From assembly GCF_014843845.1 (NCBI RefSeq), contig NZ_JHQS01000053.1:124001-188000 (forward strand): DNA of 64,000 nt. Reading direction: 5' to 3'. The notes beneath the pieces are model-generated. The model was not told the DNA's origin, did not search any database, and saw only the letters and a program-made list of their open reading frames with translations. Of this stretch, positions 1 to 9,728 are shown one piece after another. Source of the DNA: Mesorhizobium amorphae (GTDB lineage Bacteria; Pseudomonadota; Alphaproteobacteria; Rhizobiales; Rhizobiaceae). Both the position numbers and the translations under genes were made by a program. The stretch's first letter is position 1. The number at the start of each line of letters is the position of its first letter.

Positions 1-526
1 TCACCATTCGGATGCCGGCCTGCTCGGCGCGACGCGCGAGCATCGGCGCATTCAGCGCCCCTTCGTCCCAGCCGAGCCGCATCTTGACCGTGACTGGCAC
101 TTCGACGGCGCCGACCACCGCCTCGATCAGCGTCAGCGCGTGATCGAGATCGCGCATCAGCGCCGAACCGGCATAGCCGCCGGTCACCTTCTTGGCCGGG
201 CAGCCCATGTTGATGTCGATGATGTCGGCGCCCTCGCCCTCGGCTATGCGCGCGCCTTCGGCCATGTGCACGGCCTCGCGGCCGGCGAGTTGCACCATGT
301 GCACCGGCAATCCGGAATGGCGGATGCGCAGATCGCAGCCCGCCCTGCCCTTGGCCAGTTCACCGCTCGCCACCATTTCCGAAACGACCAGCCCGGCGCC
401 ATGCGCATGGGCGCGCTGCCGAAACGGCTCGTCGGTAATCCCGGACATCGGCGCGAGAAAGACGCGATTGCGGATCGTCACGCCGCCGACGTGGAGCGGC
501 ACAGTCAGTTTGGTCAATTCAGGCAT
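1..526 (-). CDS. dusB: tRNA-dihydrouridine synthase, DusB/NifR3 family (3' end beyond window)
   Basis: FMN-dependent enzyme that reduces uridines in the tRNA D-loop. Read on the minus strand from the ATG at 526, the frame stays open for 175 codons to the window edge, so only the N-terminal half is visible. It begins MPELTKLTVPL and shows the Dus signatures APMSGITDEPF (residues 25-35) and NMGCPAKKVTGG, with the catalytic cysteine at residue 109. It is divergent from ispDF. In many rhizobia this gene (nifR3) heads an operon with ntrB and ntrC; whether that holds here lies outside the window and is inference. Confidence 0.95.
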   Translation of the reverse strand, partial: MPELTKLTVPLHVGGVTIRNRVFLAPMSGITDEPFRQRAHAHGAGLVVSEMVASGELAKGRAGCDLRIRHSGLPVHMVQLAGREAVHMAEGARIAEGEGADIIDINMGCPAKKVTGGYAGSALMRDLDHALTLIEAVVGAVEVPVTVKMRLGWDEGALNAPMLARRAEQAGIRMV

Positions 527-654
527 GCACAAAAACCAAGCATGTTCGATTGCTGCACATTCTCTAGCCAGAACGGCGACAATGTGCAACGCGGAATGAC
601 GCCACATTAAGGCGCATTTGGGAAAAATGCTGGCCTTCGGCTTTGGCCGCGACC

Positions 655-692
655 AAAGCGCCGCGCGTCCTTGGACGCGCAAAGGACGCTTT
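655..692. repeat. Nested inverted repeat in dusB-ispDF intergenic region
   Basis: The inner arms gcgcgtcc (663-670) and ggacgcgc (673-680) are perfect complements around a 2-nt loop. Outer arms aaagcg (655-660) and cgcttt (687-692) also pair. No T-run follows, so it does not look like an intrinsic terminator. It lies in the divergent promoter region. Confidence 0.55.
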
Positions 693-707
693 GGAACTTC
701 ATAATTG

Positions 708-755
708 GCGCACGATCTTTTCCGAAAACCGATTACACTTTTCGGGACCGTGCGC
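708..755. repeat. Dispersed palindromic intergenic repeat, copy A
   Basis: An imperfect 48-bp palindrome with arms gcgcacg (708-714) and cgtgcgc (749-755) and inner arms ttttccgaaaa and ttttcggg. The same element occurs inverted at 53915-53964. Such palindromes are numerous in Mesorhizobium intergenic DNA. This copy ends 14 bp before the ispDF start codon, so it must lie in its promoter or leader. Confidence 0.7.
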
Positions 756-769
756 TAGGACCAATCGGC

Positions 770-1990
770 ATGACGAACGCAAGTGAAAATCAAGTTTCGG
801 ACAGAGTCGCGGTGGTGATCGTCGCCGCCGGTCGCGGCGCGCGTGCCGGACAGGTCGATGGTCCGAAGCAGTATCAGAGCATCGGCGGCCGCGCCGTGAT
901 AACACGCACGCTGGACACGTTCCTGGCGCATCCAATGGTTGGCCAGGTCGTCGTCGCCATCCATGCCGACGACCGCGACCTCTTCCGCAAGGCGGCCGGC
1001 GCCAATGCCGACCGGGTCATCACTATTACGGGCGGCGATTCGCGCCAGGCCTCGGTACGGCTGGGGCTGCTCGCCTTGCGGGACCACGCGCCGGGCCGGG
1101 TCCTCATCCATGACGCGGTGCGTCCCTTCGTCGACGACGGCTTGATCGAACGCACCATCGAGGCCATCGGCGAACGCCAGGGGGCACTGCCAACGCTGCC
1201 CGTCGCCGATACGTTGAAACGCGAGTCGGCCGCCGGCATGATCGAAGAGACCGTGTCGAGGAACGGGCTTCACGCCGCCCAGACACCGCAAGGGTTTCCG
1301 TTCTGGCCAATCCTGGCGGCGCATGAAAAGGCGCATCAGCTGGGCAAGGCGGATTTCACCGACGATGCCGCGATCGCCGAATGGGCGCATATTCCGGTCA
1401 AGATCGTCCCGGGCTCGCCGGACAATGTGAAGCTCACCTGGGCAAGGGATATTGCTATGGCCGATCAGCGGCTCTCCGGCGAACGTCAGCGCTTTCCGGA
1501 CATCCGCACCGGCAATGGCTATGACGTCCACGCCTTCGAGCCCGGCGACCATGTCACCCTGTGCGGCGTTGCCATTCCGCACGACAAAAAGCTGTCCGGC
1601 CATTCGGATGCCGATGTCGGCCTTCATGCCCTGACCGATGCGCTGCTTGCCACCTGCGGCGCCGGCGACATCGGCACGCATTTCCCGCCCTCCGATCCGC
1701 AATGGAAGGGTGCTGCGTCGCGTATCTTCGTCGAACATGCGGCTAAGCTGGTGCGCGAACGCGGCGGACGCATCGCCAACGCAGACATCACGCTGATCTG
1801 CGAGGCGCCGCGCGTCGGCCCGCACCGCGAAGCGATGACGGCAGCCCTTGCTTCGATGCTGGGCATTACGTCGGAACGAATCTCGATCAAGGCGACGACC
1901 AACGAAAAACTTGGCTTTGTCGGCCGCGAGGAAGGCATTGCAGCGATCGCCACCGCCAGCGTGGTGTTTCCGGGAGATGTGCCTGCATGA
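770..1990 (+). CDS. ispDF: Bifunctional MEP cytidylyltransferase / MECDP synthase IspDF
   Basis: Catalyses two steps of the non-mevalonate isoprenoid pathway in one 406-aa cytosolic polypeptide. The N-terminal IspD half (about 10-235) has the nucleotide-binding stretch IVAAGRGARAG, DAVRPFVDD (115-123) and QTPQGF (171-176). The C-terminal IspF half (about 245-400) has TGNGYDVHAFEPG, with metal ligands D252 and H254, and GHSDADVGLH with H286. Fusion of the two is typical of alphaproteobacteria. The frame is open upstream to 671, but that extension runs through the palindromic repeat. The ATG at 770, with agga about 10 nt upstream, begins next to the conserved IspD core and is preferred. It overlaps pncC by 4 bp. 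Confidence 0.96.
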   Translation: MTNASENQVSDRVAVVIVAAGRGARAGQVDGPKQYQSIGGRAVITRTLDTFLAHPMVGQVVVAIHADDRDLFRKAAGANADRVITITGGDSRQASVRLGLLALRDHAPGRVLIHDAVRPFVDDGLIERTIEAIGERQGALPTLPVADTLKRESAAGMIEETVSRNGLHAAQTPQGFPFWPILAAHEKAHQLGKADFTDDAAIAEWAHIPVKIVPGSPDNVKLTWARDIAMADQRLSGERQRFPDIRTGNGYDVHAFEPGDHVTLCGVAIPHDKKLSGHSDADVGLHALTDALLATCGAGDIGTHFPPSDPQWKGAASRIFVEHAAKLVRERGGRIANADITLICEAPRVGPHREAMTAALASMLGITSERISIKATTNEKLGFVGREEGIAAIATASVVFPGDVPA

Positions 1991-2475
1991 GCAACGCCGA
2001 ACTCGCCAACGCCCTGCTCCAGGCCTGCCAGCAGCACGCCATCATGCTGGCGACGGCCGAAAGCTGCACCGGCGGCCTGGTCATCGCCGCGCTCACCGAT
2101 ATCGCCGGCTCTTCCGCCGTAGTCGATCGCGGCTTCATCACCTATTCCAACGAGGCCAAGATGGATATGCTCGGCGTCTCCGCCGCGACGCTCGACGCGC
2201 ATGGCGCGGTCTCGCGCGAGACCGTCCTCGAAATGGCGGCGGGCGCGCTGGCGCATTCACGCGCAACCCTCTCGCTTGCCGTCACCGGCATTGCCGGACC
2301 GAGCGGCGGCTCAGCGGAAAAGCCGATCGGCCTGGTCTGGTTCGGGATAGCACTTGCAGGCCAGCCGGTTGTCGCCGAGCACCGGCTGTTCGGTCATAAG
2401 GGCCGCGAATTCATCCGCCACGAGACGGTGCGGCACGCGCTGCAACTCGGCCTGCGCGCCTTGGGCGAAAGTTAA
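1987..2475 (+). CDS. pncC: Nicotinamide-nucleotide amidase, CinA C-terminal family
   Basis: Single-domain CinA_C protein of 162 aa, the usual size for PncC. The family deamidates nicotinamide mononucleotide to nicotinate mononucleotide in pyridine-nucleotide salvage. The signature TAESCTGG lies at residues 23-30, and AVTGIAGPSGGS follows in the second half. The ATG at 1987 overlaps the ispDF stop in an ATGA arrangement, implying translational coupling, with gggag upstream. Its stop codon overlaps that of the convergent gene at 2472. The biochemical assignment rests on family knowledge; older annotations call such proteins competence-damage inducible. Confidence 0.9.
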   Translation: MSNAELANALLQACQQHAIMLATAESCTGGLVIAALTDIAGSSAVVDRGFITYSNEAKMDMLGVSAATLDAHGAVSRETVLEMAAGALAHSRATLSLAVTGIAGPSGGSAEKPIGLVWFGIALAGQPVVAEHRLFGHKGREFIRHETVRHALQLGLRALGES

Positions 2476-2927
2476 GCCGGCTTCGCGCCGTAGATTACGT
2501 CCGCCCGCCTCTCGAAAGCTTCGGAAAACATGCGGAAGCCGCGGTCGAACATCGTGCCCATCAGCGCGCCCAAGATTCGGCTCTTGAACTCGTAGTCGAT
2601 GAAGAAGTGGACCTCGCAGCCGCTGGTCGCCGGATCGAAGCGCCAGATGTTGCTCAGATATTTGAACGGGCCGTCGATGTATTTGACGTCGATGGTGTTC
2701 TCGTCCGGCTTGAGCAGCACCTGCGTGGTGAAGGTCTCGCGGATCGCCTTGAAGCCGATGCTCATATCGGCGACGAGAATGGTGCGGCCATCGCGCTCCT
2801 TGCGCGAGCGCACGGTCAGCGCCTCGCACAACGGCAGGAACTGCGGATAGGCCTCGACATCGGCGACCAGCCTGAACATCTCTTCCGGCGTATGGGCGAC
2901 GCGGCGGGTGGCTTCGAATTTCGGCAT
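2472..2927 (-). CDS. COQ10/RatA-type START-domain protein
   Basis: A 151-aa polyketide-cyclase/START-fold protein resembling mitochondrial COQ10, the coenzyme Q-binding protein that helps quinone function in respiration. Family features visible: the N-terminal VAHTPEEMFRLVADVEAYPQF, the central SRKERDGRTILVADM and the C-terminal FEFKSRILG-like segment (YEFKSRILGALMG). Bacterial members are also called RatA after an E. coli protein proposed to affect ribosome association; nothing here favours a toxin role. It sits 12 bp downstream of lipA on the same strand and is probably the last gene of that unit. It converges with pncC, sharing 4 bp. Confidence 0.88.
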   Translation of the reverse strand: MPKFEATRRVAHTPEEMFRLVADVEAYPQFLPLCEALTVRSRKERDGRTILVADMSIGFKAIRETFTTQVLLKPDENTIDVKYIDGPFKYLSNIWRFDPATSGCEVHFFIDYEFKSRILGALMGTMFDRGFRMFSEAFERRADVIYGAKPA

Positions 2928-2939
2928 GAAGACCGGATA

Positions 2940-3905
2940 TCAGGCGGTTTTTCTGAGCTGCGCTTCGCGCGCCGCGCGCAGCCTGGCGAAATCGTCGCCG
3001 GCATGGTGCGAGGAGCGCGTCAGCGGGCTCGACGCCATCAGCAGGAAACCCTTGGTCCGGCCGATCGTCTCGAAGGATTTGAACTCCTCCGGCGTGACGA
3101 AGCGGATCACCGGATGGTGCTTCTTCGACGGCTGCAGATACTGGCCGATGGTCATGAAGTCGACATTGGCCGAACGCAGATCGTCCATCAGTTGCAGGAT
3201 CTCGTTCCGCTCCTCGCCCAGGCCCACCATGATGCCGGACTTGGTGAAGATCGACGGGTCGAGCTCCTTCACCCGTTGCAGCAGCCGGATCGAGTGGAAA
3301 TAGCGCGCACCCGGCCGCACCGTCAGGTAGTTCGACGGCACCGTCTCGAGATTGTGGTTGAAGACGTCGGGCTTGGCCGCCACGACGATCTCCAGCGCCC
3401 CATCCTTGCGCAGGAAGTCCGGCGTCAGGATCTCGATCGTCGTCGATGGCGTCGCCGCCCGGATCGCGCGGATGACCTCGGCGAAATGCTGCGCACCGCC
3501 ATCGGCGAGATCGTCGCGGTCGACCGAGGTGATGACGACGTGGCTGAGGCCCATCTGCTTGACGGCATGCGCGACGCGCGCCGGCTCGTCGGGATCGAGC
3601 GCGGTCGGAATGCCGGTGGCGACATTGCAGAAGGCGCAGGCGCGCGTGCAGATCTCGCCCATGATCATGAAGGTGGCGTGCTTCTTCTCCCAGCACTCGC
3701 CGATGTTCGGGCAGCCGGCCTCCTCGCACACCGTGACCAGCTTGTGCGACTTCACGATCTCGCGCGTCTCGGCATAGCCCTTCGAGACCGGCGCCCTGAC
3801 GCGGATCCAGTCGGGCTTGCGCAGCACTTCCTGGTCAGGCTTGTGCGCCTTTTCGGGGTGCCGCAGCCGCGGTGCATTGGCGATCGTGTCGAGAACAGTG
3901 ACCAT
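2940..3905 (-). CDS. lipA: Lipoyl synthase
   Basis: Radical-SAM enzyme of 321 aa that inserts two sulfur atoms into octanoyl groups on lipoyl domains. The auxiliary iron-sulfur cluster ligands are C60, C65 and C71 (CEEAGCPNIGEC). The radical-SAM cluster ligands are C86, C90 and C93 (CTRACAFC). Near the C-terminus RSSHH supplies the serine ligand of the auxiliary cluster. Its substrates, the lipoyl domains of PdhB and PdhC, are encoded a few kilobases upstream in the same direction, together with lpdA, so supply of cofactor and apo-enzyme may be coordinated (inference). Confidence 0.97.
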   Translation of the reverse strand: MVTVLDTIANAPRLRHPEKAHKPDQEVLRKPDWIRVRAPVSKGYAETREIVKSHKLVTVCEEAGCPNIGECWEKKHATFMIMGEICTRACAFCNVATGIPTALDPDEPARVAHAVKQMGLSHVVITSVDRDDLADGGAQHFAEVIRAIRAATPSTTIEILTPDFLRKDGALEIVVAAKPDVFNHNLETVPSNYLTVRPGARYFHSIRLLQRVKELDPSIFTKSGIMVGLGEERNEILQLMDDLRSANVDFMTIGQYLQPSKKHHPVIRFVTPEEFKSFETIGRTKGFLLMASSPLTRSSHHAGDDFARLRAAREAQLRKTA

Positions 3906-3979
3906 CTCAAACCCGGTTCATTGGCGAGCCCCTGTCCGGCGCTCGCGTTCCAACGTCATCTAAGGCTTTTCGGCGCAAA

Positions 3980-4019
3980 GAAAAAGGTCATGCCGGCGCA
4001 TGACGGCAGGGCCTTTTTC
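3980..4019 (-). terminator. Probable intrinsic terminator downstream of glsB-like gene
   Basis: Arms gaaaaagg (3980-3987) and cctttttc (4012-4019) extended by tgccg/cggca enclose a short loop. On the minus strand the hairpin ends in a T-rich tract. It lies 22 bp after the stop of the small membrane protein and before lipA. Confidence 0.6.
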
Positions 4020-4041
4020 GCATAGCAGATATCGATGCCGG

Positions 4042-4299
4042 CTAACGGCGCACCAGCCGTCCTACAAAGATCAGCAGGCAGGCACCGATGAAGCCGGTGA
4101 TCAGATAGGCGAACCAGCCGACGCCGAAGGGCTCGATGCTGAGGGCTCTGAGGATTGCGTTCAGCACCACCGCGCCGACGATGCCCATGATGATGTTCAT
4201 GAAGATGCCGGTGTTGCTCTTCATCACCATCTCGGCCAGCCAGCCGGCCAGACCTCCGATGAAGATGGCTGCAATCCAGCCCACGCCATTCACGTCCAT
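4042..4299 (-). CDS. GlsB/YeaQ/YmgE-family small membrane protein
   Basis: An 85-aa inner-membrane protein with three hydrophobic helices and the glycine-rich pattern of the transglycosylase-associated family, for example IFIGGLAGWLAEMVMK and NIIMGIVGAVVLNAIL. Members are widespread and stress-associated, but their biochemical role is not established. The start MDVNGVGWIAA at 4299 has aggagt about 8 nt upstream. It sits between lpdA and lipA, followed by its own hairpin, so it may end a transcript that began upstream. Confidence 0.88.
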   Translation of the reverse strand: MDVNGVGWIAAIFIGGLAGWLAEMVMKSNTGIFMNIIMGIVGAVVLNAILRALSIEPFGVGWFAYLITGFIGACLLIFVGRLVRR

Positions 4300-4401
4300 A
4301 TGCCCACTCCTCGTATGATGGGTGAAAATGCATCCGCAAACGAACTGCCTTGCCGTCGCGTTCCTCCGAGCATTGCGCGTGAGTCCCGCACGGCCAATTT
4401 A

Positions 4402-5847
4402 TCATGCGTTGAGCGCCCGGCCATAGGCGTCGAGCACGCTCTCCTTCATCATCTCCGACAGCGTCGGATGCGGGAAGATGGTGTGCATCAGTTCTTCCTC
4501 GGTGGTCTCGAGGTTCATCGCCACGACAAAACCCTGGATCAGTTCGGTGACTTCGGCGCCGACCATATGCGCGCCGAGCAGCTGGCCGGTCCTCTTGTCG
4601 AAGATGGTCTTGATGAAACCCTGGTCCTCGCCGAGCGCGATCGCCTTGCCGTTGGCGCCGAACTGGAAGCGGCCGACGCGGATGTCCTTGCCTTCGGCCT
4701 TGGCCTGGGCTTCGGTCAGGCCGACCGAAGCGACCTGCGGGTTGCAATAGGTGCAGCCCGGGATCTTCAGCTTGTCGGTGGCATGCACGCCGGGGAAATT
4801 GGCGATCTTCTCGATGCAAACCACGCCTTCATGCTCCGCCTTGTGGGCAAGCATCGGCGGTCCGGCGACATCGCCGATGGCGTAGATGCCAGGCACGTTG
4901 GTCTTGCCATAACCGTCGACGACGACGCAGCCGCGGTCCGTCTTCACCCCGAGCGTTTCGAGACCGAGGTTCTCGATATTGCCTTGCACGCCGACGGCCG
5001 AGATCATGCGGTCGGCGGTGATCTTCTCGACCTTGCCGTCCTTCATCTCGACATGCGCGGTGACCGAATTGGCTGATTTCTCGACCTTGGTCACCTTGGC
5101 CTCGAGGATGATCTTCATCCCTTGCTTCTCGAATTGCTTCTGCGCGAATTTGGAGACCTCGGCATCCTCGACCGGCATCACCGCCGGCAACAGCTCGACC
5201 ACGGTCACCTCGGCGCCCATGGTGCGGTAGAAGGAAGCGAATTCGATGCCGATGGCGCCGGAGCCCATCACCAGCAGCGACTTCGGCATCTCCTTCGGCA
5301 CCATCGCCTCGAAATAGGTCCAGATCAGCTTGCCGTCCGGCTCGATGCCGGGCAGCGCGCGCGGCCTGGCGCCGGTCGCCAGGATGATGTGCTTGGCGGT
5401 GTAGGTGCCCTCGCCCTTGACGCCCTTCGGCGCCGGCGGCTGCGGCTCCATCGGCTTCTTGGCCGTCTTGGAGACGATGATCTCACCCGGCTTCGACAGC
5501 TTCGCCTCGCCCCAGATGACGTCGACCTTGTTCTTCTTCATCAGGAAGGCGACGCCGCCGTTAAGGCGCAGCGACACCTTGCGCGAACGGTCGACGACGG
5601 CGGCAGTGTCGGCGCTGACCTTGCCGTCGAGCTTCAGGCCGTAATCCTTCAGATGATCCGAATAGTGCATGATCTCGGCCGAGCGCAGCAGCGCCTTGGT
5701 CGGGATGCAGCCCCAGTTGAGGCAGATGCCGCCGAGATGCTCGCGTTCGACGATCGCCGTCTTGAAGCCGAGCTGCGCGGACCGCACCGCCGTGACATAG
5801 CCGCCGGGGCCGGAGCCGATGATGATGACGTCGTAGGATTCAGCCAC
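4402..5847 (-). CDS. lpdA: Dihydrolipoyl dehydrogenase (E3) of the pyruvate dehydrogenase complex
   Basis: FAD flavoenzyme of 481 aa that reoxidises dihydrolipoyl groups and reduces NAD+. Visible motifs: FAD-binding GSGPGGYVTA (residues 11-20), the redox disulfide GGICLNWGCIPTK with C42 and C47, the NAD-binding VMGSGAIGIEFASF and the C-terminal active-site FPHPTLSE. Compared with the shortest homologues it carries a proline/lysine-rich insert around residue 130-150. The start is GTG at 5847 behind a ggag-type site. It lies downstream of pdhABC with two small genes between, so it is the dedicated E3 of that complex. Confidence 0.96.
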   Translation of the reverse strand: MAESYDVIIIGSGPGGYVTAVRSAQLGFKTAIVEREHLGGICLNWGCIPTKALLRSAEIMHYSDHLKDYGLKLDGKVSADTAAVVDRSRKVSLRLNGGVAFLMKKNKVDVIWGEAKLSKPGEIIVSKTAKKPMEPQPPAPKGVKGEGTYTAKHIILATGARPRALPGIEPDGKLIWTYFEAMVPKEMPKSLLVMGSGAIGIEFASFYRTMGAEVTVVELLPAVMPVEDAEVSKFAQKQFEKQGMKIILEAKVTKVEKSANSVTAHVEMKDGKVEKITADRMISAVGVQGNIENLGLETLGVKTDRGCVVVDGYGKTNVPGIYAIGDVAGPPMLAHKAEHEGVVCIEKIANFPGVHATDKLKIPGCTYCNPQVASVGLTEAQAKAEGKDIRVGRFQFGANGKAIALGEDQGFIKTIFDKRTGQLLGAHMVGAEVTELIQGFVVAMNLETTEEELMHTIFPHPTLSEMMKESVLDAYGRALNA

Positions 5848-5866
5848 GGGTTTTCTCCCTGATTTT

Positions 5867-6505
5867 CTAGAGTTCCAGCATCACGCGCACTAGCGGTGCC
5901 AGCGCCTTGCCGATGTTTCGCGTGTTTTCGGCATCGAGATGGACGCCGTCGAGCGGCGTGGTCGTTGCCACCGTGCCGGCATCGAAGAAGCCGCAGCCGG
6001 CCTCGTCGGCAAGTGCGGAATATTGCGGCGCCAGCCGTTTTGACGCTTCATCGCCGCCGGCAAACATTTCCTTGAATTCGGCATTGTCGGTGCGGCTGAC
6101 CGCGGGCGGCGCGACGAGCAGGATCTGCGGCGCCGGCCAGTCGAACGGGTAGTCGTGGCCGCGCACGATATCGATCAGCCGCTGCATGCCTTGCTTGGCG
6201 GCGACCGGATTGCCGTGGATCCACGGCTTCATGTCGTTGGCGCCGAGCATGATGATGATCAGATCGAGCGGCGCATGCGTCATCAGCACCGTCGGCAAAA
6301 GCCTGGCACCGTTGCGATCGGCGCCGGCCAGGTGGTCGTCGAAGGCCGTGGTGCGGCCGTTCAGGCCGTCAGCGATGACCTCGATGTTGCCGCCCAAAGT
6401 CGCGCGCAGCACGCTCGGCCAGCGGTCTTCCAGCGCATGGCGGCCGAGGCTGGCGGCGTCATAGCCCCAGGTTAGCGAATCGCCAAAGCAGAGAATTGTC
6501 TTCAT
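5867..6505 (-). CDS. SGNH/GDSL-family esterase (arylesterase-like)
   Basis: A 212-aa SGNH hydrolase without a signal peptide. Block I FGDSLTWGYD has the catalytic serine at residue 10, block III is MLGANDMK, and block V DGVHLD supplies the Asp and His. Related proteins are described as arylesterases; the natural substrate cannot be read from sequence. The ATG at 6505 overlaps the stop of the membrane-protein gene by an ATGA, indicating coupling. The frame is open further upstream, but that part overlaps the previous gene in another frame and lacks SGNH features. Confidence 0.9.
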   Translation of the reverse strand: MKTILCFGDSLTWGYDAASLGRHALEDRWPSVLRATLGGNIEVIADGLNGRTTAFDDHLAGADRNGARLLPTVLMTHAPLDLIIIMLGANDMKPWIHGNPVAAKQGMQRLIDIVRGHDYPFDWPAPQILLVAPPAVSRTDNAEFKEMFAGGDEASKRLAPQYSALADEAGCGFFDAGTVATTTPLDGVHLDAENTRNIGKALAPLVRVMLEL

Positions 6506-6927
6506 GCGCTTGTCCCACCCCTGCCGAACCCTGCCGCCGAGCCTTTGAGGCGCCAGCGCACGAACAGCCATTGCACGATGATCGCCACGACGCCGGGCAG
6601 GATCAGCCCGGCAACGATGGAAAGATCGCTTGCGGTCGCACGGTTCTCGGCCGGCACGGAAAACGTCCAGCCGGCGAGCGCCAGCAGAGTCAATGCGAAA
6701 ACCGCAAGCAGCCAGCACAACATCCGGTCGACCGCTCGAACCGGCTCGGCGCGGAACTGGACCAGAAAGAAGATGACCGTCACGACGATGACGATCAGGG
6801 CCGTCGCCGCGAAGACCAGTATGTACTCTTCCGTCGCGCCGGTGAGGACGGCCAGTTCCTGCACCACCAGCCCGCCAGCCAGACCGGAAAGGATGAAGGC
6901 GAAAAGGCTGGTGAAGAATTTCCGCAC
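6502..6927 (-). CDS. Uncharacterised four-helix inner-membrane protein in the pdh operon
   Basis: A 141-aa hydrophobic protein that I do not recognise. Four likely transmembrane segments: FFTSLFAFILSGLAGGLV, YILVFAATALIVIVVTVIFF, MLCWLLAVFALTLLALAGW and LSIVAGLILPGVVAIIVQWL. The C-terminus is basic and glycine-rich. The start is a GTG at 6927 behind a long purine-rich Shine-Dalgarno tract (aggaaaggaaaagg). It begins 15 bp after pdhC and its stop overlaps the esterase start, so it is a stable member of this operon. A link to the pyruvate dehydrogenase complex is only suggested by position. Confidence 0.8.
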   Translation of the reverse strand: MRKFFTSLFAFILSGLAGGLVVQELAVLTGATEEYILVFAATALIVIVVTVIFFLVQFRAEPVRAVDRMLCWLLAVFALTLLALAGWTFSVPAENRATASDLSIVAGLILPGVVAIIVQWLFVRWRLKGSAAGFGRGGTSA

Positions 6928-6941
6928 CGCCTTTTCCTTTC

Positions 6942-8309
6942 CTAGACCAGCATGCCCATCGGGTTTTCGATCATGCGCCTGAAGGCGCCGAGCAGTTCGG
7001 CACCCAGCGCGCCATCGACGGCGCGGTGGTCGGTCGACAGCGTCACCGACATGACGGTGGCGATCTTGATCTCGCCATTCTTGACCACCGCCCGCTCCTC
7101 GCCGGCGCCGACCGCCAGGATCGTCGCATGCGGCGGGTTGATGACGGCGGCAAAGTCCTTGACACCGAACATGCCGAGATTGGACACCGCCGTCGTGCCG
7201 CCCTGATACTCTTCCGGCTTCAGCTTGCGGCTGCGCGCCCGGCTCGCCAGATCCTTCATCTCGTTGGAGATGGTGGACAGCGTCTTTTCGTCGGCATGCC
7301 GGATGATCGGCGTGATCAGGCCGCCGGGGATCGACACGGCAACGCCAACGTCGGCGTGCTTGTGCTTGACCATGGCGCTGTCGGTCCACGACGCATTGGC
7401 ATCCGGCACCGCCTTCAGCGCCATGGCCATCGCCTTGATCACCATGTCGTTGACCGAGAGCTTGTAGGCAGGCGCCTCGCCCTTCTCGGTCTTCTTCACC
7501 GGTGCCGCAGCATTGAGCTGCGTGCGCAGCGCCAGCAGCGCATCGAGTTCGCAGTCGAGCGTCAGATAGAAATGCGGGATGGTGCTCTTGGCCTCGACCA
7601 GCCGCCGCGCGATGGTCTTGCGCATATTGTCGTGCGGGACGAGTTCGTAGGAGCCTTCAGCGAACAGTTTTAGCACCTGATCGTCCGACATCGCCTTGGG
7701 TGCTGCAGCCGCGGGTGCCGGTGCGCCGGCGGGCGCCGCCTTCGCAGCCGGGGCTGCCTTGGCGCCGCCGCCGGCAATCGCCGCCTCGACATCGGCCTTG
7801 ACAACGCGGCCATGCGGGCCGGTGCCCGTCACCGCCGAGACATCGACGCCGGCGTCCTTGGCGATGCGGCGGGCAAGCGGCGAAGCGAAGGTGCGTTCGC
7901 CCCCGGCGTGACCATTGGCAACCGGAGCGGCTTCCGCCTTGGCCGGCGCAGGCGCCGCGGCAGCGGCTTCAGGCTTCGGCGCCTCGGCCTTTGGCGCTTC
8001 GGCTTTCGGAGCTTCAGCCTTGGGAACGGCATCGCCACCACCCTTCGCCGCAGCCCCTGCATTCTCGCCTTCGCCGGCAAGAATGGCGATCAGCGCGTTG
8101 ACCTTGACGCCCTCGGTGCCGGCTGGAACGACCAGCTTGGCAACCGTGCCTTCATCGACGGCCTCGACCTCCATAGTCGCCTTGTCGGTCTCGATCTCGG
8201 CGATCACGTCGCCCGGCGAAACCTTGTCGCCTTCCTTGACCAACCACTTGGAAAGATTGCCCTCTTCCATTGTGGGCGAGAGCGCCGGCATGGTGATGTT
8301 GATTGGCAT
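6942..8309 (-). CDS. pdhC: Pyruvate dehydrogenase E2, dihydrolipoamide acetyltransferase
   Basis: Core enzyme of the complex, 455 aa. One N-terminal lipoyl domain (about 1-77) has the modified lysine K43 in ETDKATMEVEAVDEG. An Ala/Pro-rich linker with repeated PKAEA units follows, then the peripheral subunit-binding domain (FASPLARRIAKDAGVDV) and the catalytic domain ending in the active-site STDHRAVDG. It transfers acetyl groups from E1 to CoA. The first 60 residues are nearly identical to those of PdhB, evidence of domain duplication. Strong ribosome site ggagg 6 nt before the ATG. Confidence 0.97.
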   Translation of the reverse strand: MPINITMPALSPTMEEGNLSKWLVKEGDKVSPGDVIAEIETDKATMEVEAVDEGTVAKLVVPAGTEGVKVNALIAILAGEGENAGAAAKGGGDAVPKAEAPKAEAPKAEAPKPEAAAAAPAPAKAEAAPVANGHAGGERTFASPLARRIAKDAGVDVSAVTGTGPHGRVVKADVEAAIAGGGAKAAPAAKAAPAGAPAPAAAAPKAMSDDQVLKLFAEGSYELVPHDNMRKTIARRLVEAKSTIPHFYLTLDCELDALLALRTQLNAAAPVKKTEKGEAPAYKLSVNDMVIKAMAMALKAVPDANASWTDSAMVKHKHADVGVAVSIPGGLITPIIRHADEKTLSTISNEMKDLASRARSRKLKPEEYQGGTTAVSNLGMFGVKDFAAVINPPHATILAVGAGEERAVVKNGEIKIATVMSVTLSTDHRAVDGALGAELLGAFRRMIENPMGMLV

Positions 8310-8327
8310 TTTTTCCTCCCGCCCGGC

Positions 8328-9713
<1,386 letters not shown>

Positions 9714-9728
9714 GTCCTTGCCCTCCCC

